64,000 nucleotides of DNA from Bacillota bacterium. GTDB taxonomy: Bacteria; Bacillota; Clostridia; Acetivibrionales; DSM-1351. The notes beneath the pieces were generated by a model. The model had not been told where the DNA came from, did not search any database, and saw only the letters and a list, made by a program, of their open reading frames with translations. Made by a program: the position numbers and the translations under genes. The stretch covers positions 1 through 64,000 of the forward strand of contig JAEWSZ010000182.1 in assembly GCA_023397905.1 (NCBI GenBank). The letters are read 5' to 3'. Numbering within the stretch: the stretch's first letter is position 1; every line of letters begins with the position of its first letter. This document shows positions 36,883 to 46,426 of this stretch, piece by piece.

Positions 36883-38505
36883 TTATTTCTTCAGGTGCTT
36901 TTCAAATACATTTTCAGCCGCAATGCTGTCAAGCGTGAATCCGTACAGGCTGTTTCTGGATTCGAATACCAGCTTTTGATTGTTCAATATATATTCGACA
37001 TCGTCCTTTTTGATGGGGCCTTTCAGGTCGGAATCATCCAATTTTGCTATCTCAGGGGCGGTAGTGTAGGACAGTTGGCTGAGATGGGATACATCCAGGG
37101 ATATTTTATCCGGATCGCTGATATACCTGTCTATATTGTAGCCGGCAATAAGGCGTTCGGTATTTGCAAGACTCAGAATGCATACCCCGGCGATAACGGT
37201 AATGCCTATCCATTTCAGAACGTTCATTTTCCCGATAAAGCATTTGGCGATCAGCCATATGAGACACAGGCCTATAATGCACATGAGCCAGAGGGTCAGA
37301 ACTCTTTTTACGCTGAGGCCGTATGCGTCAACATAAAGCAGCATCCTTTTTACGGCGGACACAAGCAGAACTCCGTTACAGGCGCAGAGGGAGACAGTGC
37401 CCAGCTTTACCCAGAGGGGGAGTTTTTCCTCTTTCCTTTTGGTCATGAACAGGACAAAAAGCGCTATGGCAAATATCAGAAAGGAGGCTGCCGTGAGCTC
37501 AAAGAACCCACGCCGGGCGTATTCCGCATAGGACATTCCGGAGACTGTAATATTTACGGTGCCTCCGAACAGGTATACAAACTGGAATGCCACAAAAGCT
37601 ATTAAAAATATGTTTATTATGGTCAGAAAAGTGCCCGTGATAATACTGTCAATGCTGTTTCCAAGCTTGATGGAAGCTTTCTCCTTTTCCTTTTCATATT
37701 TGAGGCCCAGAAGCGCTGCCGCAAGAAAAATTCCCGAAATAAAACCAAGGAACAGGTCTGCAAATATATTTGCAAAATCCAGGCCAATAAAGTCGATGAC
37801 CGTGTTTACCGCATCTGCAAAAAACGCGTCGGCACTCATGAAGAGGCTCATCAATATGACGGCTAAAGGCAGGGATATGACCAATCCTATGAGGACCAAT
37901 ATAAGGTTCCTCAAGGTTTTTGATTTGTTCCCCTTCAGCACCTCAAAGGACAGGAAGGGCATTCCCAGATTTGAAAAAGGGCGTCCTATGAGGTTTATCA
38001 GGATTTTAATCAGCATGTCAAATGAAAACAGGTCCTCTACGTTCTTTTTTCCGAACATGATCAGCTGAATGCAGATTATGCCTATTAAAGTCAGCCAGGT
38101 AATAAACTGTGTGCTCGGGTTATAGTGTATGAAAAAGCTGAAGGACAGCAGCATTACCGGGAAAGTCAGATATACCGCGGATTTGTTTAAGGGGCTTCCG
38201 ACATCCCGGAAATAGTAAAAAAGCGTGCAATAAAAGGCTATTGCGAATATTGGGACCGAGATCCCTGTCGATCCCAGCAATACGGTCTCCGTATAAAAAA
38301 TGCAGAGAAGGATGCTGAGCACGGTGATGATCAAGCCTTTGGGGGAGACAGCTCCGGATTTGAATTCTATATACTCCGGTCTCCTGTTCCTGGGGATGTA
38401 GGGCTGGTAATAGTTTGGCACAGCGGCCTGAGCATGAGCGGGAGCCGGCGGTACAGCCGGTCTTGGCTTGACATCTGAATTTTTCTCAAGCTCTTTTTCA
38501 TCCAT
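36883..38505 (-). CDS. Multi-pass membrane protein, DUF4173/DUF4153-like
   Basis: A 540-residue protein. Its Pro/Ala-rich cytoplasmic N-terminus (about residues 1-50) is followed by about twelve hydrophobic helices and a C-terminal soluble segment of about 90 residues. The YAEYARRGFFEL segment is characteristic of the DUF4173 family. ATG 38505 has GGAGTG upstream; the longer frame to 38523 does not. No function is established for the family. It precedes an XRE/DUF2975 pair on the same strand, which may be regulated together with it. Confidence 0.75.
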   Translation of the reverse strand: MDEKELEKNSDVKPRPAVPPAPAHAQAAVPNYYQPYIPRNRRPEYIEFKSGAVSPKGLIITVLSILLCIFYTETVLLGSTGISVPIFAIAFYCTLFYYFRDVGSPLNKSAVYLTFPVMLLSFSFFIHYNPSTQFITWLTLIGIICIQLIMFGKKNVEDLFSFDMLIKILINLIGRPFSNLGMPFLSFEVLKGNKSKTLRNLILVLIGLVISLPLAVILMSLFMSADAFFADAVNTVIDFIGLDFANIFADLFLGFISGIFLAAALLGLKYEKEKEKASIKLGNSIDSIITGTFLTIINIFLIAFVAFQFVYLFGGTVNITVSGMSYAEYARRGFFELTAASFLIFAIALFVLFMTKRKEEKLPLWVKLGTVSLCACNGVLLVSAVKRMLLYVDAYGLSVKRVLTLWLMCIIGLCLIWLIAKCFIGKMNVLKWIGITVIAGVCILSLANTERLIAGYNIDRYISDPDKISLDVSHLSQLSYTTAPEIAKLDDSDLKGPIKKDDVEYILNNQKLVFESRNSLYGFTLDSIAAENVFEKHLKK

Positions 38506-38604
38506 AAATAACACTCCAATCATTTTATTTTGTGAGTCCCTGAAAAAGGGCGCACTTCAAAACGGTCCTGTATACTTCCGTTTTTTCATAAATTCAATTA
38601 CGGT

Positions 38605-38850
38605 TTATTTTGGGGGATTTTCTTCTCCGGTTTCCGTAAGCGTGGGGCCGGGTACGTATTCCAGAATATCGGCGGGCTGGCAGTCCAACGCTTTGCAGAT
38701 CTCCTCAAGGGTGGAAAATCTGATAGCCTTTGCCTTATTGGTCTTGAGTATTGACAGGTTGGCAGTGGTTATCCCTATTTTTTCAGCCAGTTCCGTTGAG
38801 CTCATTTTCCGTTTAGCCAGCATAACATCAACATTTACTACGATAGGCAT
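38605..38850 (-). CDS. XRE-family helix-turn-helix regulator
   Basis: An 81-residue DNA-binding protein with a single Cro/CI helix-turn-helix (about residues 10-65; ELAEKIGITTANLSILKT). It is close to the YozG-like group. GAGGAG precedes ATG 38850. It lies 18 bases downstream of a DUF2975 gene, the same pairing seen in many Firmicutes (YoaS/YozG in Bacillus). It probably autoregulates the pair. The signal is unknown. Confidence 0.9.
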   Translation of the reverse strand: MPIVVNVDVMLAKRKMSSTELAEKIGITTANLSILKTNKAKAIRFSTLEEICKALDCQPADILEYVPGPTLTETGEENPPK

Positions 38851-38868
38851 CTTTTTTCTCCTCATCCG

Positions 38869-39339
38869 CTATATTGTGAGATCGTTTTCCTGCTTGTAAT
38901 CCACCGCCTGGCGGAATAGCTCTCCAATTATAAATATGCAGGCTGCAAGAAATAAAAAAGTCAGGCCCACCAGAAGTACAAATGCCGAGGGAATAAAGAA
39001 TACGGCCGCCAGGTAAGCAAAAGCAATGGGCAGACACCAATAGGATATATACTTGATCCTGTTTGCCGTATCAAATGTAAAGGGATTCTTCGCATTTATG
39101 TTGTGAAGTATCTTTTTGGCCTGTGCGAGTATGGAGAAGGCGCACACTCCCGAACAGACCAGCAGCACCATCATGGAATAGTAGATATCTGCCGCAGCAT
39201 AGCTGTTTTTAAACCATAAATAATAATTCAGAGTCCAGGGAAGGGATAATACCAATATAGTCCCCAGCACCTGAAATACGGTGCACAGAATTTCCATTAC
39301 ACTGCTCAAGCTGTGCCTGCCAAGAATTTGCAAATTCAT
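38869..39339 (-). CDS. DUF2975 membrane protein
   Basis: A 156-residue protein with four predicted transmembrane helices arranged as two hairpins, with the typical NPFTFDTANRIKYIS loop of DUF2975 between them. AAGGAGG precedes ATG 39339; the longer frame to 39402 has no such site. Operon with the XRE regulator. The function is unknown, and the pairing suggests a membrane sensor that modulates the small regulator. Confidence 0.87.
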   Translation of the reverse strand: MNLQILGRHSLSSVMEILCTVFQVLGTILVLSLPWTLNYYLWFKNSYAAADIYYSMMVLLVCSGVCAFSILAQAKKILHNINAKNPFTFDTANRIKYISYWCLPIAFAYLAAVFFIPSAFVLLVGLTFLFLAACIFIIGELFRQAVDYKQENDLTI

Positions 39340-39445
39340 AAAAAACCTCCTTGAGTTTTCCGGCCTCATTGTAAATATACTTCTTAAATTATCGTTTGTC
39401 AATAAAAAATTAATAAATAATAATAATTTTTATATGTTTTACAAT

Positions 39446-39490
39446 TAAAAAAGGGATATTGCATTTTTTATCATGCAATATCCCTGATCT
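39446..39490 (-). terminator. Terminator of transketolase
   Basis: A 13-bp stem (AGGGATATTGCAT with ATGCAATATCCCT) and a T-run on the - strand lie immediately after the tkt stop codon. Confidence 0.88.
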
Positions 39491-39505
39491 GTATTTAAAA
39501 CATTT

Positions 39506-41494
39506 TTATTTTGCCAAAACTGCTTTTGCCTTTGCAACTATGTTTTCAGCCGTAAATCCGAAGTGCTTGAACAGCAGGTCTGCGGGGGCTGAAGCACCAA
39601 AGCTGTCTATTGAAACAACTTCGCCCTTTAAGCCAACATATTTGTGCCAGCCGAAAGAAGAAGCGGCTTCAACTGCAACTCTGGCGGCAACGGAAGAAGG
39701 CAGTACACTTTCCTTGTACTCTGCAGTCTGTCTATCAAATAGCTCCATTGAAGGCATACTTACCACTCTTGCATCGATTCCCGCCGCCTGAAGCTGCTTG
39801 CCTGCTTCAAGAGTTACGTGAATCTCCGAACCTGTAGCTATAAGTATTACCTGCGGAACCGCATTCTTTGAAGCCAGCAGTGTGTACGCGCCCTTTAAGG
39901 CCACCTTGCCGTCGATGTCGAGAACGGGCAGGTTCTGTCTTGTCAGAACAAGACATGTAGGTGATGAAGTGTTTGTAACGGCTGTGTACCAGGCCGCTGC
40001 GGTTTCATTTGCATCGGCAGGCCTGAAATCAATAAAGTTCGGGATACTTCTGACTGCGGCCAATTGCTCGATCGGCTGGTGAGTAGGTCCGTCCTCGCCG
40101 ACTCCTATGCTGTCATGGGTCATGACATAGGTCACAGGCGTCTTCATAAGCGCGGAAAGTCTCATGGCGCCCTTCATGTAATCTGTGAATACAAAGAAGG
40201 TGGAACAGTAAACCTTTAAACCTCCATAAATGGCCATAGCGTTGGCAATTGCGCCCATACCATGTTCCCTTACTCCGAAGTGGAGGTTTCTTCCGCTGTA
40301 ATCAGCAGCTGAAAAATCCCCCATGTCCTTCATATAGGTCTTATTTGAAGGGGCCAGGTCGGCAGAACCGCCAACAAGGTTTGGAAGTTTTTTAGCCAGA
40401 TAATTTATAATATTGCCCGAGACAGCTCTCGTGGCATTTGGTTTTGTATCGAATTTCCAGAAATCTTCATCGTTGAGCAGAAGCTCGCTGTAGTCTCCGG
40501 TCTGCCATATATCCCATTCCTTTGCAAGGCCGGGGTATTGGGCGGCGTACTTTTTGAACAGCTCTTTCCAGCTCTCTTCGGCTTTGATTCCGGCCTGCCT
40601 GATCTCTTCCATGTAGGCCGATACTTCTTCCGGAACCTTGAAGCAATCATCCTTGCAGATTCCGTAGAATTCCTTTGTTTTATTCAAGCCTTCCTCTCCG
40701 AGGGGCTCTCCGTGAACAGATGCGCTTCCGGCCTTAGGGGAACCGTAGCCTATCTGTGTATTTACTATAATAATGGATGGAGCATTAGTCTCAGCCTTGG
40801 CTTTGCCAATAGCGGCGCTGATATCCTCAACGCTGTTGCCGTCGTCAACCTTGAGCACCTGCCAGCCATAAGCGTCAAAACGTTTTGCAACATCCTCGGT
40901 GAATGCTATGCCGGTGTCACCTTCAATGGTGATCCTGTTGCTGTCATACAGGAGGATCAATTTGCCCAGTTTCAGAGTTCCGGCCAGTGAAGCGGCCTCG
41001 CTTGCGACCCCTTCCATCAGGCATCCGTCTCCTGACAACACATATGTGTAATTATCAACGACCTTATATCCGTCTTTGTTGAATTTGGCAGCCAGAAATT
41101 CTTCAGCCATTGCCATGCCAACGCCGTTTGCAATACCCTGTCCAAGAGGTCCCGTTGTTATCTCTACGCCTGTGGTGTGTCCGTATTCGGGATGTCCGGG
41201 AGTTTTGCTTCCAAATTGCCTGAAGTTCTGGAGATCCTCTATTGATACATCGTAACCAAAAACGTGCAAGAGGGAGTAAAGCATAGCCGAGCCGTGTCCG
41301 GCGGAAAGAATAAATCTGTCTCTGCCGGCCCAATTAGGATTTCTAGGATTATGCTTCAGATGTTTTGCCCAGATGGAATACGCAATTGGCGCTGCGCCAA
41401 GCGGTAAGCCAGGATGTCCGGAAGAAGCTTTCTGAACTGCTTCTGCAGCCAGTATCCTGATGGTGTTAATAGCTGCTGTGTCTAATTTGCTCAT
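39506..41494 (-). CDS. tkt: Transketolase
   Basis: A full-length 662-residue enzyme that moves two-carbon units between sugar phosphates in the pentose phosphate pathway. The thiamine-diphosphate motif starts at GDGCLMEGV and ends in [12 protein letters not shown]. The N-terminal [12 protein letters not shown], and [19 protein letters not shown] in the pyrimidine domain, are diagnostic. GGAGG precedes ATG 41494. It is a single-gene unit with its own terminator. Many Clostridia carry split transketolases; this one is intact. Confidence 0.96.
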   Translation of the reverse strand: MSKLDTAAINTIRILAAEAVQKASSGHPGLPLGAAPIAYSIWAKHLKHNPRNPNWAGRDRFILSAGHGSAMLYSLLHVFGYDVSIEDLQNFRQFGSKTPGHPEYGHTTGVEITTGPLGQGIANGVGMAMAEEFLAAKFNKDGYKVVDNYTYVLSGDGCLMEGVASEAASLAGTLKLGKLILLYDSNRITIEGDTGIAFTEDVAKRFDAYGWQVLKVDDGNSVEDISAAIGKAKAETNAPSIIIVNTQIGYGSPKAGSASVHGEPLGEEGLNKTKEFYGICKDDCFKVPEEVSAYMEEIRQAGIKAEESWKELFKKYAAQYPGLAKEWDIWQTGDYSELLLNDEDFWKFDTKPNATRAVSGNIINYLAKKLPNLVGGSADLAPSNKTYMKDMGDFSAADYSGRNLHFGVREHGMGAIANAMAIYGGLKVYCSTFFVFTDYMKGAMRLSALMKTPVTYVMTHDSIGVGEDGPTHQPIEQLAAVRSIPNFIDFRPADANETAAAWYTAVTNTSSPTCLVLTRQNLPVLDIDGKVALKGAYTLLASKNAVPQVILIATGSEIHVTLEAGKQLQAAGIDARVVSMPSMELFDRQTAEYKESVLPSSVAARVAVEAASSFGWHKYVGLKGEVVSIDSFGASAPADLLFKHFGFTAENIVAKAKAVLAK

Positions 41495-41871
41495 TTTTCC
41501 TCCATTTCTAACGCGGAATAAACACGTATCCCGTCGCCATTAACTTTTTTAAAAGCCTTTACTAAACTTTCGGTCTATTATATATTAACACAAAAAATCT
41601 AAAAAATTAATTACTTGTGAAAAAAATATCTATATTTTCATAAACTTTATAAAGGCCTCTGTAAAGAGCTTATAAACAATAAGGATTTTTTGTAAAGAAG
41701 ATAAATACATCCTCTTTTTTGGTATAATGTAATATAAGGCTTCTTTGCACGGAGGCGGAACCGGTGCCGGCAGGGGGCGTGACAGAAGGCGGGACGGATT
41801 TTTACAGATAAAAGCATTTATTTGAACAGCGCCGGATACAGCCGGTCTGCGAGCTTGAAAGGAAATATTTA
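41495..41871. promoter_or_regulatory. Divergent intergenic region between tkt and the zinc-type ABC operon
   Basis: 377 bases without a gene. It is AT-rich on the tkt side, with TATAAT-like sequence on the - strand near 41575-41590. On the + strand TATAAT lies at 41723-41728, without a clear -35. The last 130 bases before the ABC gene are GC-rich. I looked for a Zur-type palindrome and did not find a convincing one. Confidence 0.35.
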
Positions 41872-42705
41872 ATGAAAAACAACATAGGAAAGCATGGGGA
41901 GCAATGCGAGCCGGGTAAAAACTGCTGTGGCTACTGTTGCACTCAAATCCGGAATTTTTCGGTGAAAATAGGTAAGACGGAAATATTGCATGATGTGAAC
42001 CTGCATCTGCACTGCGGTGAAATGACAGCTTTGATCGGCCCCAACGGAGCGGGCAAAAGCACGCTTCTTAAAGCCATACTGGGAGAGGTAAGGCATGAGG
42101 GAAGCATTGTTTTTGCGGGGGCCAACGGCGAAAATGCAGGCAGGCCCGCGGTGGGCTATGTTCCGCAGCAGTTGGAGTTTGACACGGCCGCGCCTGTAAG
42201 CGTAAAAAATCTTTTCACTGCCTGCATGAGCGGGAAACCGGCTTTTCACAGCACGTCGAGGCAGCTGACGGACAGGATACTGGAGTGCCTGGGCCGGGTA
42301 CAGGCCGAGGGACTTCTGGACAGAAGGCTGGGCGCGCTTTCGGGAGGAGAGCTCCAGCGGGTGCTGCTGGCCCTGGCGCTTGAACCAATGCCTCAGCTGC
42401 TGCTTCTGGATGAACCGGTTTCCGGGGTTGACAGGAAGGGTCTGGAGGTCTTTTACGAGATCGTATCGAAAATAAGGGAAATGTATGACCTTACCATAAT
42501 TCTGGTATCACATGATCTGGATCTGGTAAAGCAGCATGCCGACAGGGTCGTGCTGCTGAACAGGACTGTGGTATTGAACGGAACCCCGGAAGAGGTATAC
42601 GGCGACAGGCTCCTGCATGAGACCTTCGGCCTGTGGTCATTGTTTGACGGAGAAGAACAGCAAGGGAAAAAAGAAAAGGAGGAAAAGCATGAACCAGATA
42701 TATAA
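41872..42705 (+). CDS. znuC: Metal (zinc/manganese-type) ABC transporter ATP-binding protein
   Basis: A 277-residue cytoplasmic ATPase. Walker A GPNGAGKST is at residues 56-64, the signature LSGGELQRV at about 155-163, Walker B LLLLDEPVSGVD, and the H-switch LVSHD. It has an unusual Cys-rich N-terminal extension (Cys12, 18, 19, 22, 23) before the ATPase fold, which could bind metal. It overlaps the permease gene by 17 bases. No substrate-binding protein gene is adjacent, so that subunit must be elsewhere. Zinc is the likeliest substrate by family, with manganese or iron possible. Confidence 0.87.
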   Translation: MKNNIGKHGEQCEPGKNCCGYCCTQIRNFSVKIGKTEILHDVNLHLHCGEMTALIGPNGAGKSTLLKAILGEVRHEGSIVFAGANGENAGRPAVGYVPQQLEFDTAAPVSVKNLFTACMSGKPAFHSTSRQLTDRILECLGRVQAEGLLDRRLGALSGGELQRVLLALALEPMPQLLLLDEPVSGVDRKGLEVFYEIVSKIREMYDLTIILVSHDLDLVKQHADRVVLLNRTVVLNGTPEEVYGDRLLHETFGLWSLFDGEEQQGKKEKEEKHEPDI

Positions 42706-43531
42706 CCTTTTGGACACCATCCTCCCCTTTCAATGGCTGGGATATGATTTCATGAAAAACGCCTTTCTGGCCATATTGCTCATAACTCCCATATTCGGTG
42801 TCCTGGGTACAATCATAGTAAACAACCGCATGGCGTTTTTCTCGGATGCACTGGGCCACGGAGCTTTTACGGGAATTGCCATCGGAAGCGTTCTGGGCGT
42901 TTCCCAGCCCATTTGGTCCGCCATAATATTTTCAGTGGCCTTTTCGGCGCTTATTACAATTATAAAAAATAAGACCAGGACTTCCACAGACACTGTAATA
43001 GGCGTGTTCTCATCGGCCGCCATCGCGCTGGGAGTCGTACTGGTGACACTGGGAGGCAGCGGAGCCAATAAATACACCTCGGTCCTGGTGGGGGACCTGC
43101 TCAGCATAAGCCCTGGAGAGATTGGGATACTGCTGGTCCTGGCCATAGCCATAATCATACTGTGGGTGATATTCTATAATAAGGTGCTGCTGGTGAGCGT
43201 GAACATATCACTGGCCAGGAGCCGGGGAATCAATACACATGCGGTTGAGCTGGCCTTTACAGCAGTGATTGCGGTGGTGGTGACCATCAGCATTCAGTGG
43301 GTGGGACTGCTCATAATAAATTCATTGCTGGTGCTGCCGGCTGCCGCAGCCAGAAATGTGTCCACAAACGCAAGGCAATACAGCGTGGTTGCCATAGCCG
43401 TATCAATTGTTTCGGGCATAACCGGTCTGATTCTGTCATATTATTTCGAAACGGCTTCAAGCGCCACCATAGTTATAATTTCGTCTCTGGTATATTTTGC
43501 AACGCTTGCCCTGCGAAGGAGATTTGCATGA
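42689..43531 (+). CDS. znuB: Metal ABC transporter permease (ABC-3 family)
   Basis: A 280-residue permease with about eight hydrophobic helices. DALGHGAFTGIAIG and the STNARQYSVVAIAVSI segment fit the ABC-3 family that imports zinc, manganese or iron. AAAGGAGG precedes ATG 42689, inside the end of the ATPase gene. An upstream in-frame start at 42617 lies well inside the ATPase gene and is not needed. Confidence 0.9.
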   Translation: MNQIYNLLDTILPFQWLGYDFMKNAFLAILLITPIFGVLGTIIVNNRMAFFSDALGHGAFTGIAIGSVLGVSQPIWSAIIFSVAFSALITIIKNKTRTSTDTVIGVFSSAAIALGVVLVTLGGSGANKYTSVLVGDLLSISPGEIGILLVLAIAIIILWVIFYNKVLLVSVNISLARSRGINTHAVELAFTAVIAVVVTISIQWVGLLIINSLLVLPAAAARNVSTNARQYSVVAIAVSIVSGITGLILSYYFETASSATIVIISSLVYFATLALRRRFA

Positions 43532-43629
43532 AGGCATAGAAATAAAAAGATACTTGTGCCTTTTTTAAACGTAAAATGCAAGTCAGTGCATTTTACGTTT
43601 TCCACAGTATTCAAAAGCTCACTGAAACG

Positions 43630-43806
43630 TTATTCACAGACTTATACACATAATCCACAGGTGGGTTTTCACAGGATAATAACATTGACATAATGCGTAA
43701 ACACTTGACATTACAGCGTGTATGGGAATTTATACATGGCCCGGCTGCCGCTGTTTCACATATCCACACATGGAAAAATCAACAACCGGCGCCAAGTTAT
43801 CAACAA
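43630..43806 (+). other. Cluster of DnaA-box-like sequences
   Basis: Two exact matches to TTWTNCACA (TTATTCACA at 43630 and TTATACACA at 43642) lie beside near matches: TAATCCACA at 43651, GTTTTCACA at 43665, ATATCCACA at 43760 and TTATCAACA at 43798. All are on the same strand within 180 bases, in a 312-base gap between the permease and a small acidic protein. No dnaA or other replication gene is nearby. Confidence 0.5.
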
Positions 43807-43807
43807 T

Positions 43808-43836
43808 AAAAGGCGGGAACAATATCCCGCCTTTTA
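43808..43836. terminator. Bidirectional terminator
   Basis: A perfect 11-bp stem (AAAAGGCGGGA with TCCCGCCTTTT) with a six-base loop and T-runs on both strands. It lies just past the stop of the leftward acidic-protein gene, and the last DnaA-like box sits just outside it. Confidence 0.88.
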
Positions 43837-43843
43837 GAACTTT

Positions 43844-44152
43844 TTATTCATCTTCATCATCATTGTCCAGTTCGTCTTCATCATCCAGCGCATTATTTCC
43901 CGTGGCCAGCTTTTTATCGGTGTCGTCCAATCTCTCAAGATAATCGTCAATTAAATCGACGGCCTCGGATTTACTCATTGATTCAAAATTAATATCGCTG
44001 ACATCTTCGCTCAATTGCTCCGCAAGTTCTTTAATATACTCAATTTGCTGAGCGGTTGCCAATTCAACCATAGATTTGACATGCTGATCGCATTTTTTGT
44101 TGGTACAACTGCCATTAATTTTCAGTGAACCGCATTTGTTACAAAATTCCAT
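43844..44152 (-). CDS. Small zinc-ribbon protein with very acidic tail
   Basis: A 102-residue protein. Four cysteines in the first 25 residues (CNKCG ... CTNKKC) form a probable zinc ribbon. A helical middle (about 30-75) is followed by a C-terminus that is almost all Asp/Glu (DDEDELDNDDEDE). GGGGTGAT precedes ATG 44152. I do not recognise the family. An acidic tail of this kind can mimic nucleic acid or bind basic proteins. It stands alone, ending at the bidirectional terminator. Confidence 0.75.
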   Translation of the reverse strand: MEFCNKCGSLKINGSCTNKKCDQHVKSMVELATAQQIEYIKELAEQLSEDVSDINFESMSKSEAVDLIDDYLERLDDTDKKLATGNNALDDEDELDNDDEDE

Positions 44153-44419
44153 AAAAAATATCACCCCGCAATTATTACTCTGGCAAAATTATTAATCAAG
44201 AGGGCCCCAATTGCCCTTGTGACCAGGTCATAGAGCCGGGTCACAATTAAAACAGATACAGATATTATATATTATAATACGTGCTAATGAATTCATTGTA
44301 AATATATAATTTCTTTTTTTTGATAAATACTATATTACCAAATTTAAAAAAGTATGCCAAAGCCACAGTATAATATGCAATGAGAGGTGATAAATTTTAA
44401 GGATTACCCATGCATTTCC

Positions 44420-44968
44420 CTATTTTTCCACAATGCTGAGCAGCAGTCTGCCTGTGGACTTATAAATAAGAAGAAATACCACGGAGTTTATTCCGGCTTT
44501 CATCAGGTTAAAGGGCAGGATAGCCGGGATCATAAGCTTCGCAACAGCCTCAAAGCTCATTCCGTAAAATACCGGGTCCAGAGCCAGATTCAATACCGCC
44601 ATCACAGCCGTCATTCCAAAGCTTCCGAAGATCACACCCAGGATAGCTCTTTTAAAAGTCTTCTTTTTTACATAAATAAATGAAGAAATACCAACCAGAG
44701 CCGAAGTTGCAAGAATGTGCATAATGCAGCCGAATATTCCGTCTTTGCCCACCGTTACGGATTGCACCACAGAGGTGATAACGGTCAGGACAATCCCGGA
44801 AGCGGGGCCGAAAATAAATCCTCCAAGCAGGATTGGTACGTCTCCCGGCTCATATACGAGAAATGGCGCGGTGGGAAATGGGAATTGCAGGGGAGAGACC
44901 ACCAGGATGATGGAAATGGCCATCAAAATCCCCATTGTTGTAATTTGCTTAATTCTACTTCTAGCCAT
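44420..44968 (-). CDS. ribU: Riboflavin ECF transporter S component (RibU-like)
   Basis: A 182-residue membrane protein with about six helices, the substrate-binding S component of an energy-coupling-factor importer. The FLVYEPGDVPILLGGFIFGP segment after helix 2 is typical of RibU-type proteins. The assignment to riboflavin rests chiefly on the FMN riboswitch upstream. AAGGAGG precedes ATG 44968; the longer frame to 45085 runs back toward the riboswitch and has no comparable site. It works with a shared ECF ATPase/T module not found here. Confidence 0.88.
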   Translation of the reverse strand: MARSRIKQITTMGILMAISIILVVSPLQFPFPTAPFLVYEPGDVPILLGGFIFGPASGIVLTVITSVVQSVTVGKDGIFGCIMHILATSALVGISSFIYVKKKTFKRAILGVIFGSFGMTAVMAVLNLALDPVFYGMSFEAVAKLMIPAILPFNLMKAGINSVVFLLIYKSTGRLLLSIVEK

Positions 44969-45132
44969 AAATAAATACCTCCTTCGACGCGTAAACAGCG
45001 TTCGCAAATAAGTGATAAAGCCGTCTGAGGCTTCAGATGCGCAAAGTACCGGCATATGCTCCGGATACATGCTTTGCGTTAGCATGCGTATTTACAGTAA
45101 ATGAGGCAAGATAAAAGCGCAGGAAACATAAA

Positions 45133-45159
45133 AACTCTGTGAATAAAATCCACAGAGCT
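45133..45159 (-). terminator. Riboswitch expression-platform terminator
   Basis: On the - strand, a ten-bp stem (CTCTGTGGAT with ATTCACAGAG) and TTTTTATG follow the FMN aptamer by about 20 bases. FMN binding would favour this hairpin and switch ribU off. Confidence 0.8.
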
Positions 45160-45179
45160 ATAATCGGCAAACCAAAACG

Positions 45180-45305
45180 CCATTCTTCTTTCATCCAGAC
45201 TTTACTGTCGGCCATGGGATCTCACCATGTCTGCTTTCGCTCGCGGGCTAGTGCAATAGTATGCACATTACCGCCGGTAGGGAATCTCACCCTGCCCTGA
45301 AGATA
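45180..45305 (-). promoter_or_regulatory. FMN riboswitch (RFN element)
   Basis: Read on the - strand it contains the conserved RFN blocks in order: CAGGGCAGGGTGAGATTCC, then CTACCGGCGGTAAT, then AGCCCGCGAGC, then GGTGAGATCCC, then GCCGACAGT and the closing GGATGAAAGAAGAATG. It lies about 210 bases ahead of the RibU-type gene and is followed by a terminator hairpin. Confidence 0.96.
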
Positions 45306-45485
45306 CGCAAGTATTCAATTATCAATATCATAACAGAATTGACAGCAAGTTTCAATTCCTTATGTATTGTTAAAAGTATAACACAAAAATAAAATAAGTC
45401 AACATGCCCTGAGAAAAATCAGGGTAATATTTCATCTAAAGCTGTTTGATAAAAGATAAATATGTTAAAATTGGAAATGTAGAAA

Positions 45486-45524
45486 AGAAAATTTTCCTGG
45501 AGCGTTTCCAGGGATAAATTTTCT
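45486..45524 (+). promoter_or_regulatory. Stem-loop in the galU leader
   Basis: AGAAAATTT (45486-45494) pairs with AAATTTTCT (45516-45524), and CCTGGA with TCCAGG inside it, about 20 bases before the galU ribosome-binding site. The downstream arm ends in T-rich sequence, so it may stabilise the mRNA or act as a weak terminator. Confidence 0.5.
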
Positions 45525-45553
45525 TGTAAATTAATGCACTTCCGGAGGTTTTT

Positions 45554-46426
45554 ATGAAAGTAAGAAAGGCAATAATACCGGCTGCAGGCCTTGGAACAAG
45601 ATTTTTACCGGCTACGAAAGCACAGCCGAAAGAAATGATTCCCATTGTAGATAAGCCAACCATACAGTATATAGTTGAAGAAGCCGCAGCTGCGGGCATT
45701 GAGGATATACTCATTATTTCGGGCAGGAATAAGAGAGCCATAGAGGACCATTTCGACAAATCCTACGAGCTGGAGGAAGAACTGCACCGGAAAGGTAAGC
45801 AGGAACTTTTGAGCGTTGTGGAGGAAATATCAAATATAGCAAATATACATTATATAAGGCAAAAGGAGGCAAAGGGCCTGGGACATGCCATTTATTGCGC
45901 CAAATCGTTTATTGGGGACGAACCCTTTGCTGTCTTGCTGGGCGACGATATAGTTGATTCCGGAACCCCTTGCATAAAGCAGCTGATGGATGTATACAGC
46001 GAATACAGGACCACCATTCTGGGGGTACAGAAGGTGCCGGTGCAGGATGTGTCGAAATACGGCATTATAGCGGGAACCCAGATCGATGAGAGGATTTACA
46101 AGGTAAAGGGCCTGGTTGAGAAGCCTGATGTGGAGCAGGCCCCGTCAAATATAGCGATACTGGGGCGGTATATCATTTCTCCCAGAATTTTTGAATTTCT
46201 TGAGAAGGCCACGCCGGGCAAGAACGGCGAAATATGGCTGACGGATGCGCTGCAGCAGCTCATGGAAAATGAAGCCATGTACGCCTATGATTTCGTGGGC
46301 GACAGGTACGATGTGGGCGACAGAATCGGTTTTCTCAAGGCGACTGTTGAATTTGCCCTTAAACGGGAAGATCTGAGCAATGAATTTTCCGCCTTTTTAA
46401 AAGGCAAGGTGGAACAGCTGCCATGA
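45554..46426 (+). CDS. galU: UTP-glucose-1-phosphate uridylyltransferase
   Basis: A 290-residue cytoplasmic nucleotidyltransferase that makes UDP-glucose for wall, glycolipid and surface glycan synthesis. The nucleotide-binding signature AAGLGTRFLPATKAQPKEM covers residues 10-28, and LVEKPDVEQAPSNIAILGRY is a second hallmark. CCGGAGG precedes ATG 45554. The stop codon is followed directly by a purine-rich repeat and then a terminator. Confidence 0.96.
   Translation: MKVRKAIIPAAGLGTRFLPATKAQPKEMIPIVDKPTIQYIVEEAAAAGIEDILIISGRNKRAIEDHFDKSYELEEELHRKGKQELLSVVEEISNIANIHYIRQKEAKGLGHAIYCAKSFIGDEPFAVLLGDDIVDSGTPCIKQLMDVYSEYRTTILGVQKVPVQDVSKYGIIAGTQIDERIYKVKGLVEKPDVEQAPSNIAILGRYIISPRIFEFLEKATPGKNGEIWLTDALQQLMENEAMYAYDFVGDRYDVGDRIGFLKATVEFALKREDLSNEFSAFLKGKVEQLP

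Noticed and set aside
41495..41871. Zur- or Fur-box before the metal transporter
   Set aside because: No palindrome with adequate similarity to a known metal-regulator operator was seen.
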